64,000 bases of DNA from Dactylococcopsis salina PCC 8305 (lineage in GTDB: Bacteria > Cyanobacteriota > Cyanobacteriia > Cyanobacteriales > Rubidibacteraceae), in NCBI RefSeq assembly GCF_000317615.1, contig NC_019780.1, positions 1,103,840-1,167,839 on the forward strand, given 5' to 3'. Positions 53,007-64,000 of this stretch are shown here, in pieces (the stretch's first letter is position 1; each line of letters starts with the position of its first letter). Under the pieces are notes generated by a model that saw only the letters and a program-made list of their open reading frames with translations, did not search any database and was not told the DNA's origin. A program made the translations under genes and the position numbers.

Positions 53007-54020
53007 TTAAGACTTACTCATTGACAGAGGTTTCAACAAAACAACTTCTCCCAGCGCGATCGAGGCGATGACAAGCAAAACCGTTATTCCCGCCCCAAAT
53101 AGTCCCCAGAAACCAATTAAAACCGCACTGAGAGCGGTTAGCATCATATAAGCAAGAGCAACTTGCTGATGTGACCATCCCTGTTTTTGTAATCGTTGAT
53201 ATAAATGAGTGCGATGAGCCTGAAAAATGTTTTCTTGACGAAGCAACCGACGAACTAAAGTATAAATTGCATCACCAACCAGAGGCAGAATCACCGCAAT
53301 CGCTGACCAACCTGTTTTCGCATCAAGATCAGGAGCAAGCAGTGAGAGTGAGATTGTCGCACCTAAAACCGTGCTACCAGCATCTCCCATGAAAATTTGA
53401 GCAGGAGACCAATTCCACCACAAAAAGCCCATCAGAGCGGCGACAAATACCCATAAAAAAGGTTCATGGAGATAAATGGCGAGAAAGCTCATTTGTACCA
53501 TCGTTACGCCAGCCACTAGCCCATCTAATCCATCCATAAAATTATAGAAGTTGATAAACGCAGTAAACGCAATGACAGTCAGGAGAAACGCAACGATCGT
53601 TCCGACATTCCCAAAGGAATTGAGCCAAGGTTGGGGGAAGGGATGGAAAAGACTGACTGCAATTCCCGCCGACAGCATTTGTACAAGATAACGGATGCTG
53701 GCTTTTACCCCTTGACGATCATCAATAATTCCCACGATCGTTAGAGGAATCAGGGGAAGGGAGAAGAAAAGCCATTGTTGAGCGGTTAAATTGAGCCGAA
53801 AATCCGAGCATTGTAGGGAAAATGATAAAAATAGCGCGATCGCGCAGGTGGTGGCAAAAGCGATAATAAAGCCTAATCCTCCCCCTCTCGGAGTCGGTTG
53901 AGTGTGGGAACTTCGATCGTTCGGAATATCTAATAGGAGTTGTCCAAAACGGCGCTTGAGGAAAGCAACTGTCACCAGACTGAGGGCAAAACCGAGAAAA
54001 CAGAGAGAAAATAAAACCAT
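53007..54020 (-). CDS. WecA/MraY-like phospho-sugar transferase
   Basis: The ATG at 54020 (MVLFSLCFLGFALSL) is chosen because the longer frame overlaps the next gene. The 337-residue protein has about ten membrane helices and the family motifs PNDRSSHTQPTPRGGGLGF, GIIDDRQG (aspartate pair), NFYNFMDGLDGLVAG and FMGDAGSTVLGAT. It transfers a sugar-1-phosphate to undecaprenyl phosphate, starting envelope glycan synthesis. WecA-type is more likely than MraY because of the PRGGG motif and the lack of MraY-specific loops. Confidence 0.9.
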   Translation of the reverse strand: MVLFSLCFLGFALSLVTVAFLKRRFGQLLLDIPNDRSSHTQPTPRGGGLGFIIAFATTCAIALFLSFSLQCSDFRLNLTAQQWLFFSLPLIPLTIVGIIDDRQGVKASIRYLVQMLSAGIAVSLFHPFPQPWLNSFGNVGTIVAFLLTVIAFTAFINFYNFMDGLDGLVAGVTMVQMSFLAIYLHEPFLWVFVAALMGFLWWNWSPAQIFMGDAGSTVLGATISLSLLAPDLDAKTGWSAIAVILPLVGDAIYTLVRRLLRQENIFQAHRTHLYQRLQKQGWSHQQVALAYMMLTALSAVLIGFWGLFGAGITVLLVIASIALGEVVLLKPLSMSKS

Positions 54021-54080
54021 ATTTTTTGCCACAAAAAGATTGATTTCTACGAGAATGTTAAATTTGTTAAATTGTATAAC

Positions 54081-56100
<2,020 letters not shown>

Positions 56101-56109
56101 GGCTTAAAT

Positions 56110-57150
56110 TTAAACACTAAGATAAAGTGAACCATGCGCCACACGAGTTTTCTGAGACGCATTATTCCAAATCTCAAACACCACATCTTCTAGATTCTCT
56201 CCATCCGCGAGAAGCATCCGCGAAATCATACTAATTTCGCCAAAAGACCAAAATAAACCTGCTTCTAACAAATATGGTTCATTGGTGATTTCATGGATGC
56301 GGAAATCAAAAAGAGAGTAATCCCGACACCCTAAAGCGATATGCGCCTTTTTCGCTGCGGTTGCGATTTTCTCCCACAAATCTGGCGTTACTTCCGCCGG
56401 ACATTGCGGTTTCGCTACAGGTTTTTCTGGTTGTCTTCCTGGTGTTCCATCCGCTTGTAGGTCATATTTATCATGGACAGTGCGAATGGGATGATTTTCT
56501 GGGAAAATATATTCAATCATCGATCGAGGCACAAATAACTCCCCATCCCGTTCAATTACTCCGACACGCAATTCTCGTCCTGGAATATAATCTTCTACTA
56601 GCAAAGTTTCATCAAACTCAAACCCTTTGTTTAAGGCGGCGGCGAGTTCATCTTCACTTTTTACCAAAGTCAACCCTAACGAATTATCTTCGGAATTGGG
56701 TTTGACAATAAACGGCGGTTTCATGGTGACAGTATCTCCCGAACGCACGGCTTGACCTTTTGCGACTTTCACTCCCATTGCTTCGACCACATTCCGAGTT
56801 TGTGCTTTATTACTCGCCAAGGCGGTACAGTGTGACGGTGAACCCACGATGGGTAAACCGAGTAAGTCTTCAAAAAAGCCCCGAAAACTGGTCATCCCTG
56901 GAAAACAAAACAAGTGAGGAATGACGACATCTATTTCTGGTAACTGACGAATCATTTCCTGAAGGGAGAGTTTTGGCGATAAATCATCTAAAGCACTCCC
57001 TAGCTGCCAAACGCCTTGAGGATGGACAATGGCATAATAACTGCTGACACCCTTGGGTTGAAGAACTTTTTGGGCGTAGATCATGGAAAGATTATAGTAA
57101 AATTCGGAAACGCTAGACCCTGCTAAGTGTAAAACTCGTAATGATGACAT
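56110..57150 (-). CDS. mysD: D-Ala-D-Ala ligase-like mycosporine amino acid ligase (MysD)
   Basis: This 346-residue ATP-grasp enzyme resembles D-Ala-D-Ala ligases and, by position after mysC, is MysD. In MAA synthesis it adds a second amino acid to mycosporine-glycine; in Aphanothece halophytica the product is mycosporine-2-glycine. Seen here are VIPHLFCFPGMTSFRGFFED (residues about 74-93), the ATP-binding PFIVKPNSEDNSLG, LVEDYIPGRELRVGVIE, and the metal-site segment FDFRIHEITNEPYLLEAG. It starts three bases after mysC, so they are one transcript. Which amino acid it uses cannot be read directly. Confidence 0.88.
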   Translation of the reverse strand: MSSLRVLHLAGSSVSEFYYNLSMIYAQKVLQPKGVSSYYAIVHPQGVWQLGSALDDLSPKLSLQEMIRQLPEIDVVIPHLFCFPGMTSFRGFFEDLLGLPIVGSPSHCTALASNKAQTRNVVEAMGVKVAKGQAVRSGDTVTMKPPFIVKPNSEDNSLGLTLVKSEDELAAALNKGFEFDETLLVEDYIPGRELRVGVIERDGELFVPRSMIEYIFPENHPIRTVHDKYDLQADGTPGRQPEKPVAKPQCPAEVTPDLWEKIATAAKKAHIALGCRDYSLFDFRIHEITNEPYLLEAGLFWSFGEISMISRMLLADGENLEDVVFEIWNNASQKTRVAHGSLYLSV

Positions 57151-57153
57151 GAG

Positions 57154-58491
57154 TTAATCTCCTCCTAATTTAACGATTTTGCCGATATTAAAGTCAATGC
57201 GAAGCCAATCTTGAAAAGTTTTGAGAGTGCTTAAAAGTAATAGGGGAATTTGCCAATGATGGACAAATAAAAAGGGTAAGGGATCATCTTTGCGAAAAAT
57301 GCCATCTGTTCCTTGAGAAATTTTTTGCCACCAGTTTTTTAAGTCTTTGCGCGATCGAATTTCTGTTAAGCGCCAAAGTTCGTGATAAAGCCAATAGGTG
57401 GGTTTACTTTCGGGTAAAGGAGAAATGGGTTGAGGATGATTATTGTCTTCTAAATAAGCAGCAGGAAGATCAGGATGATCGTGAAACATGGTAATCGCAG
57501 AATGAGTCCGAGGATTACATTCTACGGGATAAATTGTGCCATCTGGCGTTTGTATAAAGTCAAAGGAAATTTGACCCGTGAGTTTTAATTCTTTAACGAA
57601 ATGACTCACCCAAGCGAGAATTTCTGGGTTATTAACTTGCTCATAATTTACCTGAAATGGAGAGGATTTTGAGCAACAATGGACTTGAATTTTACCATCA
57701 CGAACAGTGCTATGAGTACAAAATTCTTGTCCTTTAATAAACTCTTGCATTACCCAGGGATTTTCTTCGGTAATCGGGAGTTTACTGATATAGTCTTCCA
57801 TCCCGTCAAAGGGTAATTTAGTTAAGTCTAACCGTCGCACTGAGTCATAGTTAATACTTTTAATAATGTACTGACTACCATCAGCTTGAAAGTCGAAATC
57901 TAAGACTTGTTGGGGAGAGGTGAAACGAAAAACTTTTGGGGCTGATAGTCCTAATTCTCTCGCTTTTTTGCAAAATTCATATTTGTTATCTAGCATTGCG
58001 GTGATATCTGGATCAAAATGAATTACCTCACAACCTGCTTTTTGGAGTAAAGGTTTAGCCGTAGAATCGTAATAACTGGAAACAGGACTACAAACGGGAA
58101 TAAAGACGTTGATTTGTTCTTTTTTAACGATGTTGAGTAAGTCTTGACGGTAGGTTTCAGGGTCTTTTTCTGGTGTCGCAACTGTGTAAAATTTGCTCAC
58201 CGCTTGCGAGGTGCGATGACCAGAAAGCCAGTATTTATGAGTTTCTACGAGAAAAACGGTGTGACCGGCTTGATAAAACGATCGCGCTAGTTGTAGCGAT
58301 TTTGTCATTTTTCCCCCAGTGATTAAGATACGCTTAGGGGCATCGATCGGTTTTTGTTTCAGTTTTTCTGTGGTCAGATATGAGAATAAAACTGTGATTA
58401 GGTTAATGGGAAATGCAATTAAGAGTAGGGTTAATGTTCCGATGGTTTTAAAGACGGAATTAAGCCTCGATCGAACAAAGAGAAGTGTCAT
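57154..58491 (-). CDS. mysC: ATP-grasp mycosporine-glycine synthetase (MysC)
   Basis: This 445-residue ATP-grasp protein joins glycine to 4-deoxygadusol. An N-terminal hydrophobic segment (about residues 15-40) is followed by KRILITGGKMTKSLQLARSF (N-domain), YIIKSINYDSVRRLDLTKLP and the conserved PWVMQEFIKGQEFCTHSTVR. The metal-binding region reads GQISFDFIQTPDGTIYPVEC, then NPRTHSAI. The order mysB-mysC-mysD on one strand supports the name. A heptamer repeat array of about 170 bp separates it from mysB. Confidence 0.92.
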   Translation of the reverse strand: MTLLFVRSRLNSVFKTIGTLTLLLIAFPINLITVLFSYLTTEKLKQKPIDAPKRILITGGKMTKSLQLARSFYQAGHTVFLVETHKYWLSGHRTSQAVSKFYTVATPEKDPETYRQDLLNIVKKEQINVFIPVCSPVSSYYDSTAKPLLQKAGCEVIHFDPDITAMLDNKYEFCKKARELGLSAPKVFRFTSPQQVLDFDFQADGSQYIIKSINYDSVRRLDLTKLPFDGMEDYISKLPITEENPWVMQEFIKGQEFCTHSTVRDGKIQVHCCSKSSPFQVNYEQVNNPEILAWVSHFVKELKLTGQISFDFIQTPDGTIYPVECNPRTHSAITMFHDHPDLPAAYLEDNNHPQPISPLPESKPTYWLYHELWRLTEIRSRKDLKNWWQKISQGTDGIFRKDDPLPFLFVHHWQIPLLLLSTLKTFQDWLRIDFNIGKIVKLGGD

Positions 58492-58661
58492 TGTTAGTTG
58501 TTAGTTGTTATTTGTTATTTGTTATTTGTTATTTGGTAAGACCGTAATCAGTTAAACAGTAAAAGATTGATTGATTATCAATTTACTGGTCACTGATCAC
58601 TGGTCACTGGTCACTGGTCACTGATCACTGGTCACTGGTCACTGGTCACTGGTCACTGTCT
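58492..58661. repeat. heptamer tandem repeats inside the mys operon
   Basis: TTGTTAGTTGTTAG and TTATTTG repeats (58495-58532), then a long CACTGGT/CACTGAT array (58585-58658), lie between mysB and mysC. The units match those at 18280-18600 and 26492-26612. Confidence 0.88.
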
Positions 58662-59501
58662 CTAGAGTTTTCTAATCATGGTTAAACCATCACGAAGCGG
58701 GAGTAAAACTTGCTCAACTCTGGGATCGTCTGCAATCATTTGATTAAATTGCGCGATCGCTTCTCCGTTTTCGTTGCGCTGTTGTGGGGGTAAATAGGCT
58801 TGTCCTTGTAACAAGGTATTATCAACAAAAATATAACCACCAGATTCTAATAATCCCTCATCCATTAAAAGCCGATAATAATCTTTATACCCTGTTTTAT
58901 CCGCATCAATAAACGCTAACTGGAAGGTTTCTCCTTCGCTGGCTAACTTTTTCATGCTTTCTAATGCTGGATCAACGAGGATAGTGATTTTATTTCCGTG
59001 AGGAGACACATCAAAACAATCACGACCAAATTGTGCGGTATAGGGGTCAACTTCGCACGCGATTATTTTACCGTCTTCGGGAAGTGCTTCCGCCATGGCT
59101 AAGGCGGAATATCCAGTAAACATTCCGATTTCTAAGATACGTTTCGCTTTGGTCATGTGAACGAACATTTTTAGCGTCTGTCCTTCAATATGACCAGAAA
59201 GCATTTCTTGTTCTAGTTTACGGACGGTTTCTCCATCAGAAAAACATTTACTCCAGTCCTCTTCGCGGGTTTTTCGATCGAGGTTTGCTAGGGCTTCTGA
59301 TTCTGATGTTGTGACTTGATCTAGATACGGATCGAGTCCTGATCCGAGTTGAAAAGCAGCATCGATCGCGCTTTGTAAGTTTTCGGAAACGCCTTCTTGT
59401 TTGGCTTGTTCGACGATTCCTTCGAGTTTTTCGACTAAAATTCCTAAAGGAGTAACAGGTCTAGCGGTTTTCTGAGTGGGCTTTTCGTTGGTAATTGTCA
59501 T
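58662..59501 (-). CDS. mysB: O-methyltransferase of MAA synthesis (MysB)
   Basis: This 279-residue class I SAM-dependent methyltransferase acts on the product of MysA to give 4-deoxygadusol, the precursor of mycosporine amino acids. The SAM motif is ILEIGMFTGYSALAMAEAL (about residues 119-137). IIACEVDPYTAQ and AFIDADKTGYKDYY (metal-dependent type, as in caffeoyl-CoA O-methyltransferases) follow. It lies at the head of mysB-mysC-mysD. The MysA (dehydroquinate-synthase-like) gene that normally precedes it is absent here. Confidence 0.92.
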   Translation of the reverse strand: MTITNEKPTQKTARPVTPLGILVEKLEGIVEQAKQEGVSENLQSAIDAAFQLGSGLDPYLDQVTTSESEALANLDRKTREEDWSKCFSDGETVRKLEQEMLSGHIEGQTLKMFVHMTKAKRILEIGMFTGYSALAMAEALPEDGKIIACEVDPYTAQFGRDCFDVSPHGNKITILVDPALESMKKLASEGETFQLAFIDADKTGYKDYYRLLMDEGLLESGGYIFVDNTLLQGQAYLPPQQRNENGEAIAQFNQMIADDPRVEQVLLPLRDGLTMIRKL

Positions 59502-59783
59502 TTTTTTCTATAAATTCAGTTTTGACAGGATGAAAATGGTCATCGCCGTTCTTATCTTAGAATAATGTTAAGAAAAATGTCACGATCGCGCTCTTTTTTC
59601 AAAATTGATTTTTGGGAAGGAATGGTTTCGCCCCCTTACCCCCAAGTTTGGGGGAACTCTTTGCCGGTCGCCCCCTCACCCCCAAGTTTGGGGAACGAGA
59701 AATCGGTCTTATGGGTGATTTATGATGGCTAGATTATATGAATGCTACGAATAATCCCCCCCTAACCCCCCCTTTGAAAGGGG
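59502..59783. repeat. gap upstream of mysB with GC-rich palindromes
   Basis: No gene is seen between 59502 and 60133. It has two CACCCCCAAGTTTGGGG stems at 59637-59695, a C-run palindrome at 59753-59783, and the 174-bp element. The mysB promoter should lie just upstream of 59501. Confidence 0.75.
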
Positions 59784-59957
59784 CAGGGCTGTTTCATTCT
59801 ATTTTTTTGGTTATTCCAGATGTTAGGAATAGCAGGGGTTTTACGGCTTTTTTCTTAAGAAAAAGCCAAATTAGAAGAAATTGGCGCGATCGCGCCACCC
59901 CGTAGGGGTTTTTAGGCGATCGCTTTCGATTTTAACACCGAGAATGAAACAGCCCTG
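59784..59957. mobile_element. 174-bp MITE-like element, copy B (12-bp target duplication)
   Basis: It begins CAGGGCTGTTTCATTCT and ends AGAATGAAACAGCCCTG, like copy A at 11403-11575. The direct repeat CTTTGAAAGGGG flanks it at 59772-59783 and 59958-59969. The target is again the C-run/G-run palindrome seen in copy A. Interiors share a GGGGTTTTACGGCTTTTTTC segment but differ in the middle. Confidence 0.82.
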
Positions 59958-60133
59958 CTTTGAAAGGGGGGGGATCAGGTAATCGGTTTGTAGCAGGCTT
60001 TTTGTATTTCATATTACTTCCGATAGATGACAAAAATTAAACAGGAAAGGGCGATCGAATCTTTGCTAATGCTTAATATAACTCCATAATATAAGAGAAT
60101 AGTAATAAGAAAGTTTAAGTCTATTTCATTTTT

Positions 60134-61510
60134 ATGACATCAACTCCCTTAGCAGAAGATAAACTCTCGATTTCCACTCGCATCGCCTACGGAATCGGAG
60201 ATTTCGGTCCGTCGATGTCGTTAAACGTTTTGATCATCTTCTTCTTTTTCTTCTTAACCACTGTCGCTGGTGTTCCTCCCAATATCGCTGGAACGATTTT
60301 ATTAATTAGTAAAGGCGGTAATGCGATCGCGACTTTGATTGTAGGATCACTGAGCGATCATACTCGTAGTCGCTGGGGAAGGCGACACAGTTGGATGTTA
60401 GGTAGTGCGCCGTTTTTCGCCCTTAGTTTTGCCCTCCATTGGTGGGTTCCGCCGCTTACTTCATGGGGACTTTACAGTTATTATCTACTGGTGGCGATCG
60501 TGTTTCAAGTGAGTTTTGCTTGTTTCTTAATTCCTTATAGCGCCCTCCTCACCGATATCAGCGAAAATAATAAAGAACATATTCGTCTCAATGGTTGGCG
60601 ATTTAGTTTTGCAATGGTAGCAAGTACATTTTCCTTGTTATTGATGCAGGTTTTAACCATTGGTAATGACGAACCGCAACGACAACTTCCGATTTTAGGC
60701 ACAGTTTGCGCGATCGCGATTTTAATTTCTATTGGCTGGTGTTGTTGGGGAACAGAAGAAGCGGAACTTAAAGCCGCCTCTCGTCGAGTGAACTTCCAAG
60801 ACTTAAAACAAATCGCCAGCAATCGTCCGTTTTGGCTACTTTTGGGAATTTATGCCTTTTCTTGGATGGCGTTATTAGTTGCGCCGACGATTCTCCCTTA
60901 TTTTATTGTCAATAATTTACGACTTCCAGAGTCAGCGATTACCTCAATTACTCTGATTATGAAAATTGCCACATTTGCGGCTTTATTTATCTGGAAACCG
61001 ATCAGCGAGTGGTTGGGTAAAAAAGCGAGTTTTTGGTTAGGAATTAGTATTTGGATCATCGGAAACTGTGGATTGTTTTATCTACAACCAGAACAACCAC
61101 AATGGATTTATTTCATCGCTGCTTTACAAGGAATGGGAATGGCGGCGGCTTATTTGATTCCTCCTTCAATGGTCCCTGAAGCGATCGACTGGGATGAGTT
61201 AAAAACGGGTCAAAGACGGGAAGGAGTTTTTAATAGTATTATGTTGTTTGCGAATAAAATGGCGCAGGCTTTAGGACTATTTTTATTTGGACAAATTCTG
61301 TCTTTTGCTGGGTTTCGGGAGTCACTCCCGCCGATGGAACAACCAGAGTCCGCGATCGGTGCGATTGCAATTACCGTAATTTTGTTACCAACGCTTCCTC
61401 TTATCGGTAGTTTAATTTTATTATTCTTTTATCCGATCGATATCGAAACCCATCAGCAAACTGTCTTTAAGTTACAGCAGCAACGATCGACCCAAACCAG
61501 CAACCAGTAA
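60134..61510 (+). CDS. GPH-type MFS sugar/cation symporter
   Basis: This 458-residue transporter has 12 predicted helices and the glycoside-pentoside-hexuronide family hallmarks: RIAYGIGDFGPSMSLNVLII at the N-terminus, GSLSDHTRSRWGRRHSWMLG (residues 72-91) and a later PPSMVPEAIDWDELKTGQRR near 350. The family imports sugars such as melibiose with Na+ or H+; the substrate here is unknown. It is a single gene with repeats on both sides. Confidence 0.92.
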   Translation: MTSTPLAEDKLSISTRIAYGIGDFGPSMSLNVLIIFFFFFLTTVAGVPPNIAGTILLISKGGNAIATLIVGSLSDHTRSRWGRRHSWMLGSAPFFALSFALHWWVPPLTSWGLYSYYLLVAIVFQVSFACFLIPYSALLTDISENNKEHIRLNGWRFSFAMVASTFSLLLMQVLTIGNDEPQRQLPILGTVCAIAILISIGWCCWGTEEAELKAASRRVNFQDLKQIASNRPFWLLLGIYAFSWMALLVAPTILPYFIVNNLRLPESAITSITLIMKIATFAALFIWKPISEWLGKKASFWLGISIWIIGNCGLFYLQPEQPQWIYFIAALQGMGMAAAYLIPPSMVPEAIDWDELKTGQRREGVFNSIMLFANKMAQALGLFLFGQILSFAGFRESLPPMEQPESAIGAIAITVILLPTLPLIGSLILLFFYPIDIETHQQTVFKLQQQRSTQTSNQ

Positions 61511-61512
61511 TC

Positions 61513-61890
61513 GTAGGTTGGGTGACAACCCAACATCAACCATGTAGGTTGGGTAACAACCCAACATCAATCAATCATCAATTAAGTAATCGTAGGTTAG
61601 GTGACAACCCAACATCAACCATGTAGGTTGGGTAACAACCCAACATCAATCAGAATCGTAGGTTCGGTGACAACCCAACATCGTAGGTTGGGTGATAACC
61701 CAACATCAATCAATTATCAATTAAGGAATCGTAGGTTCGGTGACAACCCAACATCAATCAGAATCGTAGGTTCGGTGACAACCCAACATCAATCAATCAT
61801 CAATTAAGAAAAGCCAACATCAACCTTTGTTGGGTTACGCTGTCGCTTCACCCAACCTACGTCTTCACTTGGCTTCACCCAACCTACGTT
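61513..61890. repeat. dense cluster of short GTAGGTTGGGTGACAACCCAACA palindromes
   Basis: About nine short palindromes of the form GTAGGTTGGGTGACAACCCAACATC or with TTCGG variants fill 61513-61830. Longer GTTGGGTTACGCTGTCGCTTC...AACCTACG units follow up to the end of pdhA. No gene is present in this 386-bp gap. Confidence 0.9.
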
Positions 61891-61896
61891 GATCGA

Positions 61897-62931
61897 TTAC
61901 TCGTCTTCAGCGAAGATGTAACGCCGCAACGCTTCTGGATCAGGTTCAGGGCTGCTTTCTGCGTACTCTACCGCTTCATCAATTTCTTTTTGCACTTTTG
62001 CCTCAATATCAGAAAGTTCCTGTTTTGTCGCTAAATCCTGTTCTAACAAATAAGCCTCTAACTTTTTAATCGGATCACGCGCCATCCAAGTTTCTTTTTC
62101 TTCAGGAGGTCGCAACTCATCGGGATCAGCGAGAGAATGACCGCGAAAACGGTAAGTTAAAGCCTCAATTAAGGTGGGACCTTCACCAGCGCGAGCGCGA
62201 GCAACCGCTTCTTGTGCGGTGGAATACATCGCTAAAACATCCATCCCATCCACTTCGACTCCTTCCATCCCAAACACGCTGGCTTTTTTATAAATTTCGG
62301 GTTGGGAGGTGGCTCGATCGTGCGCCATACCAATTGCCCATTTATTATTTTCCACCACAAATAAAATTGGTAACTTCCATAAGGCCGCCATATTCAAACA
62401 TTCAAAAAACTGTCCATTATTGGTCGCACCATCACCAAAAAAACAAGCCGTCACCTGATCCGCATTAGGATTTTTCAAAACTTCTCGACGGTATTTGCTT
62501 TGAAATGCTACCCCAGTCGCTACAGGAATCCCCTCCGCAACAAACGCATATCCCCCTAAAAGATTATGTTCTGCGGAAAATAAGTGCATTGAGCCGCCGC
62601 GCCCTTTGCTGCAGCCAGTTTCTTTTCCGAAAAGCTCTGCCATCACTTCTTTTGCTGGCACACCTGCACTGAGTGCGTGAACGTGATCACGATAGGTGCT
62701 GGCGACATAATCTTCATTTTGACGCATGGCTTTAATCACACCACTGGAAACGGCTTCCTGACCATTGTAGAGGTGAACAAAACCAAACATCTTACCCCGA
62801 TAATACATTTCGGCACACTTATCTTCAAACAAGCGTCCGAGGATCATGTCTTCATAAAGGATAAGTCCTTCTTCGTGGCTAATTTGTGCGGGTTGAGGTT
62901 GAAAAGTAGGTAAAATTCTTTCAGCGACCAT
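61897..62931 (-). CDS. pdhA: pyruvate dehydrogenase E1 component subunit alpha
   Basis: The ATG at 62931 ([20 protein letters not shown]) is used because the longer frame begins in an unlikely leader. The 344-residue protein has the thiamine diphosphate motif [20 protein letters not shown] and VENNKWAIG, the phospho-loop-like [13 protein letters not shown], and the active-site region [19 protein letters not shown]. It forms the E1 heterotetramer with PdhB, which decarboxylates pyruvate. No pdhB or pdhC is adjacent, as is usual in cyanobacteria. Confidence 0.96.
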   Translation of the reverse strand: MVAERILPTFQPQPAQISHEEGLILYEDMILGRLFEDKCAEMYYRGKMFGFVHLYNGQEAVSSGVIKAMRQNEDYVASTYRDHVHALSAGVPAKEVMAELFGKETGCSKGRGGSMHLFSAEHNLLGGYAFVAEGIPVATGVAFQSKYRREVLKNPNADQVTACFFGDGATNNGQFFECLNMAALWKLPILFVVENNKWAIGMAHDRATSQPEIYKKASVFGMEGVEVDGMDVLAMYSTAQEAVARARAGEGPTLIEALTYRFRGHSLADPDELRPPEEKETWMARDPIKKLEAYLLEQDLATKQELSDIEAKVQKEIDEAVEYAESSPEPDPEALRRYIFAEDE

Positions 62932-63129
62932 AGATTTTGTATGATTTGGGAAAAGGTTGACAGTTAATTGGACAATGGAGGAAAGACAATTAATAATCAA
63001 TTGAAATTTCCTAACCAGTCTAACGACCAACCGCGAAAAATCGACGCGGGGGAATTAGAATTTAATTGTCAATTCTCAATTGCTAATTGTCAAATGTTAA
63101 TGTACTGCTCAAGACTGGGGACGTAAACT

Positions 63130-64000
63130 GTGCATATTCCTCTCGATTATTACCGAATTATTGGTCTGCCTTTACAAGCCACTGCTGAACAAATTGAGCA
63201 GGCTTATCAGGACAGACTTCGCCAAACTCCTCACTCGGAGTTAAGTCAGGGAACACTAGAAGCTAGAAAAAGTTTATTAGATTCAGCTTATGAGGTATTA
63301 TCAGACCCTGAACAGCGCAGCGAGTATGATGCCAATTATCTACTTAGCACTTATGACGTGGAAGGGGAAGAAACCGTTGCTTTACCTCAAATTCAAAGGG
63401 AGGAAGAAGCGGCGGCTGTGGCTGCCCATACGCCAAGAATAGAAGTAGAAACGCCGCAACAGTTACTCGCTACGTTATTAATTTTATACGAACTTGGGGA
63501 ATATCAGCGAGTGCGTGATCTGGGAGAGGAGATGTTAGCGCATCCCGATCGCCCAGAAGGGGAAGAACTTTCGCCCCCCATGCAAGGGGATTTAATTCTA
63601 ATTTTAGCTTTATCCTGTTGGGAGTTAGGACGAGAGTTTTGGCGACAGGAGGAATATGAAGCGGCTGGCGAGGCGGTAGGAAAAGGACATCAGCTTCTCT
63701 GGGATTGGGATTTATTTTATCAGTTGCGATCGGAAATGGGGGCGGAGTTGGACAAACTTTGTCCTTATCGGATTTTTGAGTTACTTTCCCAACGAGATTT
63801 TAAGGAGAATGCTATTCCGAGGGCGATCGAGCTTTTGCAAGGAATGTTTGAGAAAAGGGGAGGAATTGACGGAGAATTACCCGATGATTCAGGATTGAAT
63901 GTGGATGAGTTTCTGCATTTTGTCCAGCAGATTCGCGAATATTTAACTACCAGTGAACAGGAGGAGTTATTCGGCGCAGAAGTACAACGCCCGTCGGGGG
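63130..64000 (+). CDS. ARC6/Ftn2/ZipN-like cell division protein (partial)
   Basis: The frame starts at GTG 63130 (VHIPLDYYRIIGLPLQATAE), with a stop two codons upstream, and runs off the right edge after 290 residues. A J-like domain (about residues 5-75, YDANYLL at the end) precedes helical repeats. This layout matches cyanobacterial Ftn2/ZipN and plant ARC6, membrane-bound proteins that tether FtsZ. The C-terminal membrane and IMS domains lie beyond the window. Confidence 0.88.
   Translation, partial: MHIPLDYYRIIGLPLQATAEQIEQAYQDRLRQTPHSELSQGTLEARKSLLDSAYEVLSDPEQRSEYDANYLLSTYDVEGEETVALPQIQREEEAAAVAAHTPRIEVETPQQLLATLLILYELGEYQRVRDLGEEMLAHPDRPEGEELSPPMQGDLILILALSCWELGREFWRQEEYEAAGEAVGKGHQLLWDWDLFYQLRSEMGAELDKLCPYRIFELLSQRDFKENAIPRAIELLQGMFEKRGGIDGELPDDSGLNVDEFLHFVQQIREYLTTSEQEELFGAEVQRPSG

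Noticed and set aside
59502..60133. A mysA gene upstream of mysB
   Set aside because: No dehydroquinate-synthase-like frame exists there; the gap holds palindromes and the 174-bp element only.
61601..61807. Open frame of NNPTSI-type repeats
   Set aside because: It is a reading of the GTAGGTTGGGTGACAACCC palindrome cluster and has no gene features.

Overview
This window is chromosomal DNA from a cyanobacterium. The evidence is psbH, psaE, a divisome gene of the Ftn2/ZipN type, many cyanobacterial hypothetical families, and frequent HIP1 octamers (GCGATCGC). A mycosporine amino acid cluster that carries the O-methyltransferase and both ligases but no adjacent mysA suggests a halophilic unicellular genus such as Halothece, Dactylococcopsis or Euhalothece (the Aphanothece halophytica group). 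That placement is an inference, not a measurement.

Layout: 0-9.4 kb holds rsmH, an HNH nuclease, a DHH phosphoesterase, sixA, a CorC/HlyC-like CBS protein, a CAU-anticodon tRNA, a Crp-family regulator, a DUF1517-like gene and a lipoprotein. 9.4-18.2 kb has psbH, a small Pmp3 protein, an Nramp-like transporter, mfd, manC and a pentapeptide protein. 18.6-28.3 kb has a flippase-like membrane protein with a large unknown protein, psaE-mutM, dprA, rsmI and a HAD phosphatase. 28.3-36.0 kb has a TldE-type protein, toxin-antitoxin debris, pepP, trpG/pabA, dgkA, ybeY and prfB with its programmed frameshift. 36.0-42.3 kb is a type I secretion cluster. 42.9-50.8 kb has a permease, an SLH protein, an ABC-2 exporter operon with two related secreted proteins and a rhodanese, and a Rieske-containing carotenoid-type oxidoreductase. 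51-55.8 kb has clpP, a HigA-like gene, a WecA/MraY-like transferase and an ABC exporter. 56.1-59.5 kb is mysB-mysC-mysD. The end has a GPH-type symporter, pdhA and the start of an ftn2/zipN homologue.

The most striking property is the density of small repeats between genes. I resolve several families: (1) a palindrome of the form GTAGGTTGGGT...ACCCAAC, present dozens of times, which supplies stop codons to several genes and breaks a hicB gene; (2) a 92-bp MITE-like element with 11-bp terminal inverted repeats and TTA target duplications, seen in two equal-length copies, one inside the 3' end of a DUF2442 gene; (3) a 173/174-bp MITE-like element with 17-bp inverted repeats and 11-12 bp target duplications, also in two copies; (4) heptamer tandem repeats of the CACTGGT type; (5) a GC-rich palindrome with runs of C and G; (6) a palindrome centred on TTCCATGGAA; (7) a 210-bp candidate decayed element beside the DUF4168 gene.

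No rRNA operon, prophage, CRISPR array or intact transposase was seen. Start codons were moved where the longest open frame ran into a tRNA, a repeat or a neighbouring gene.
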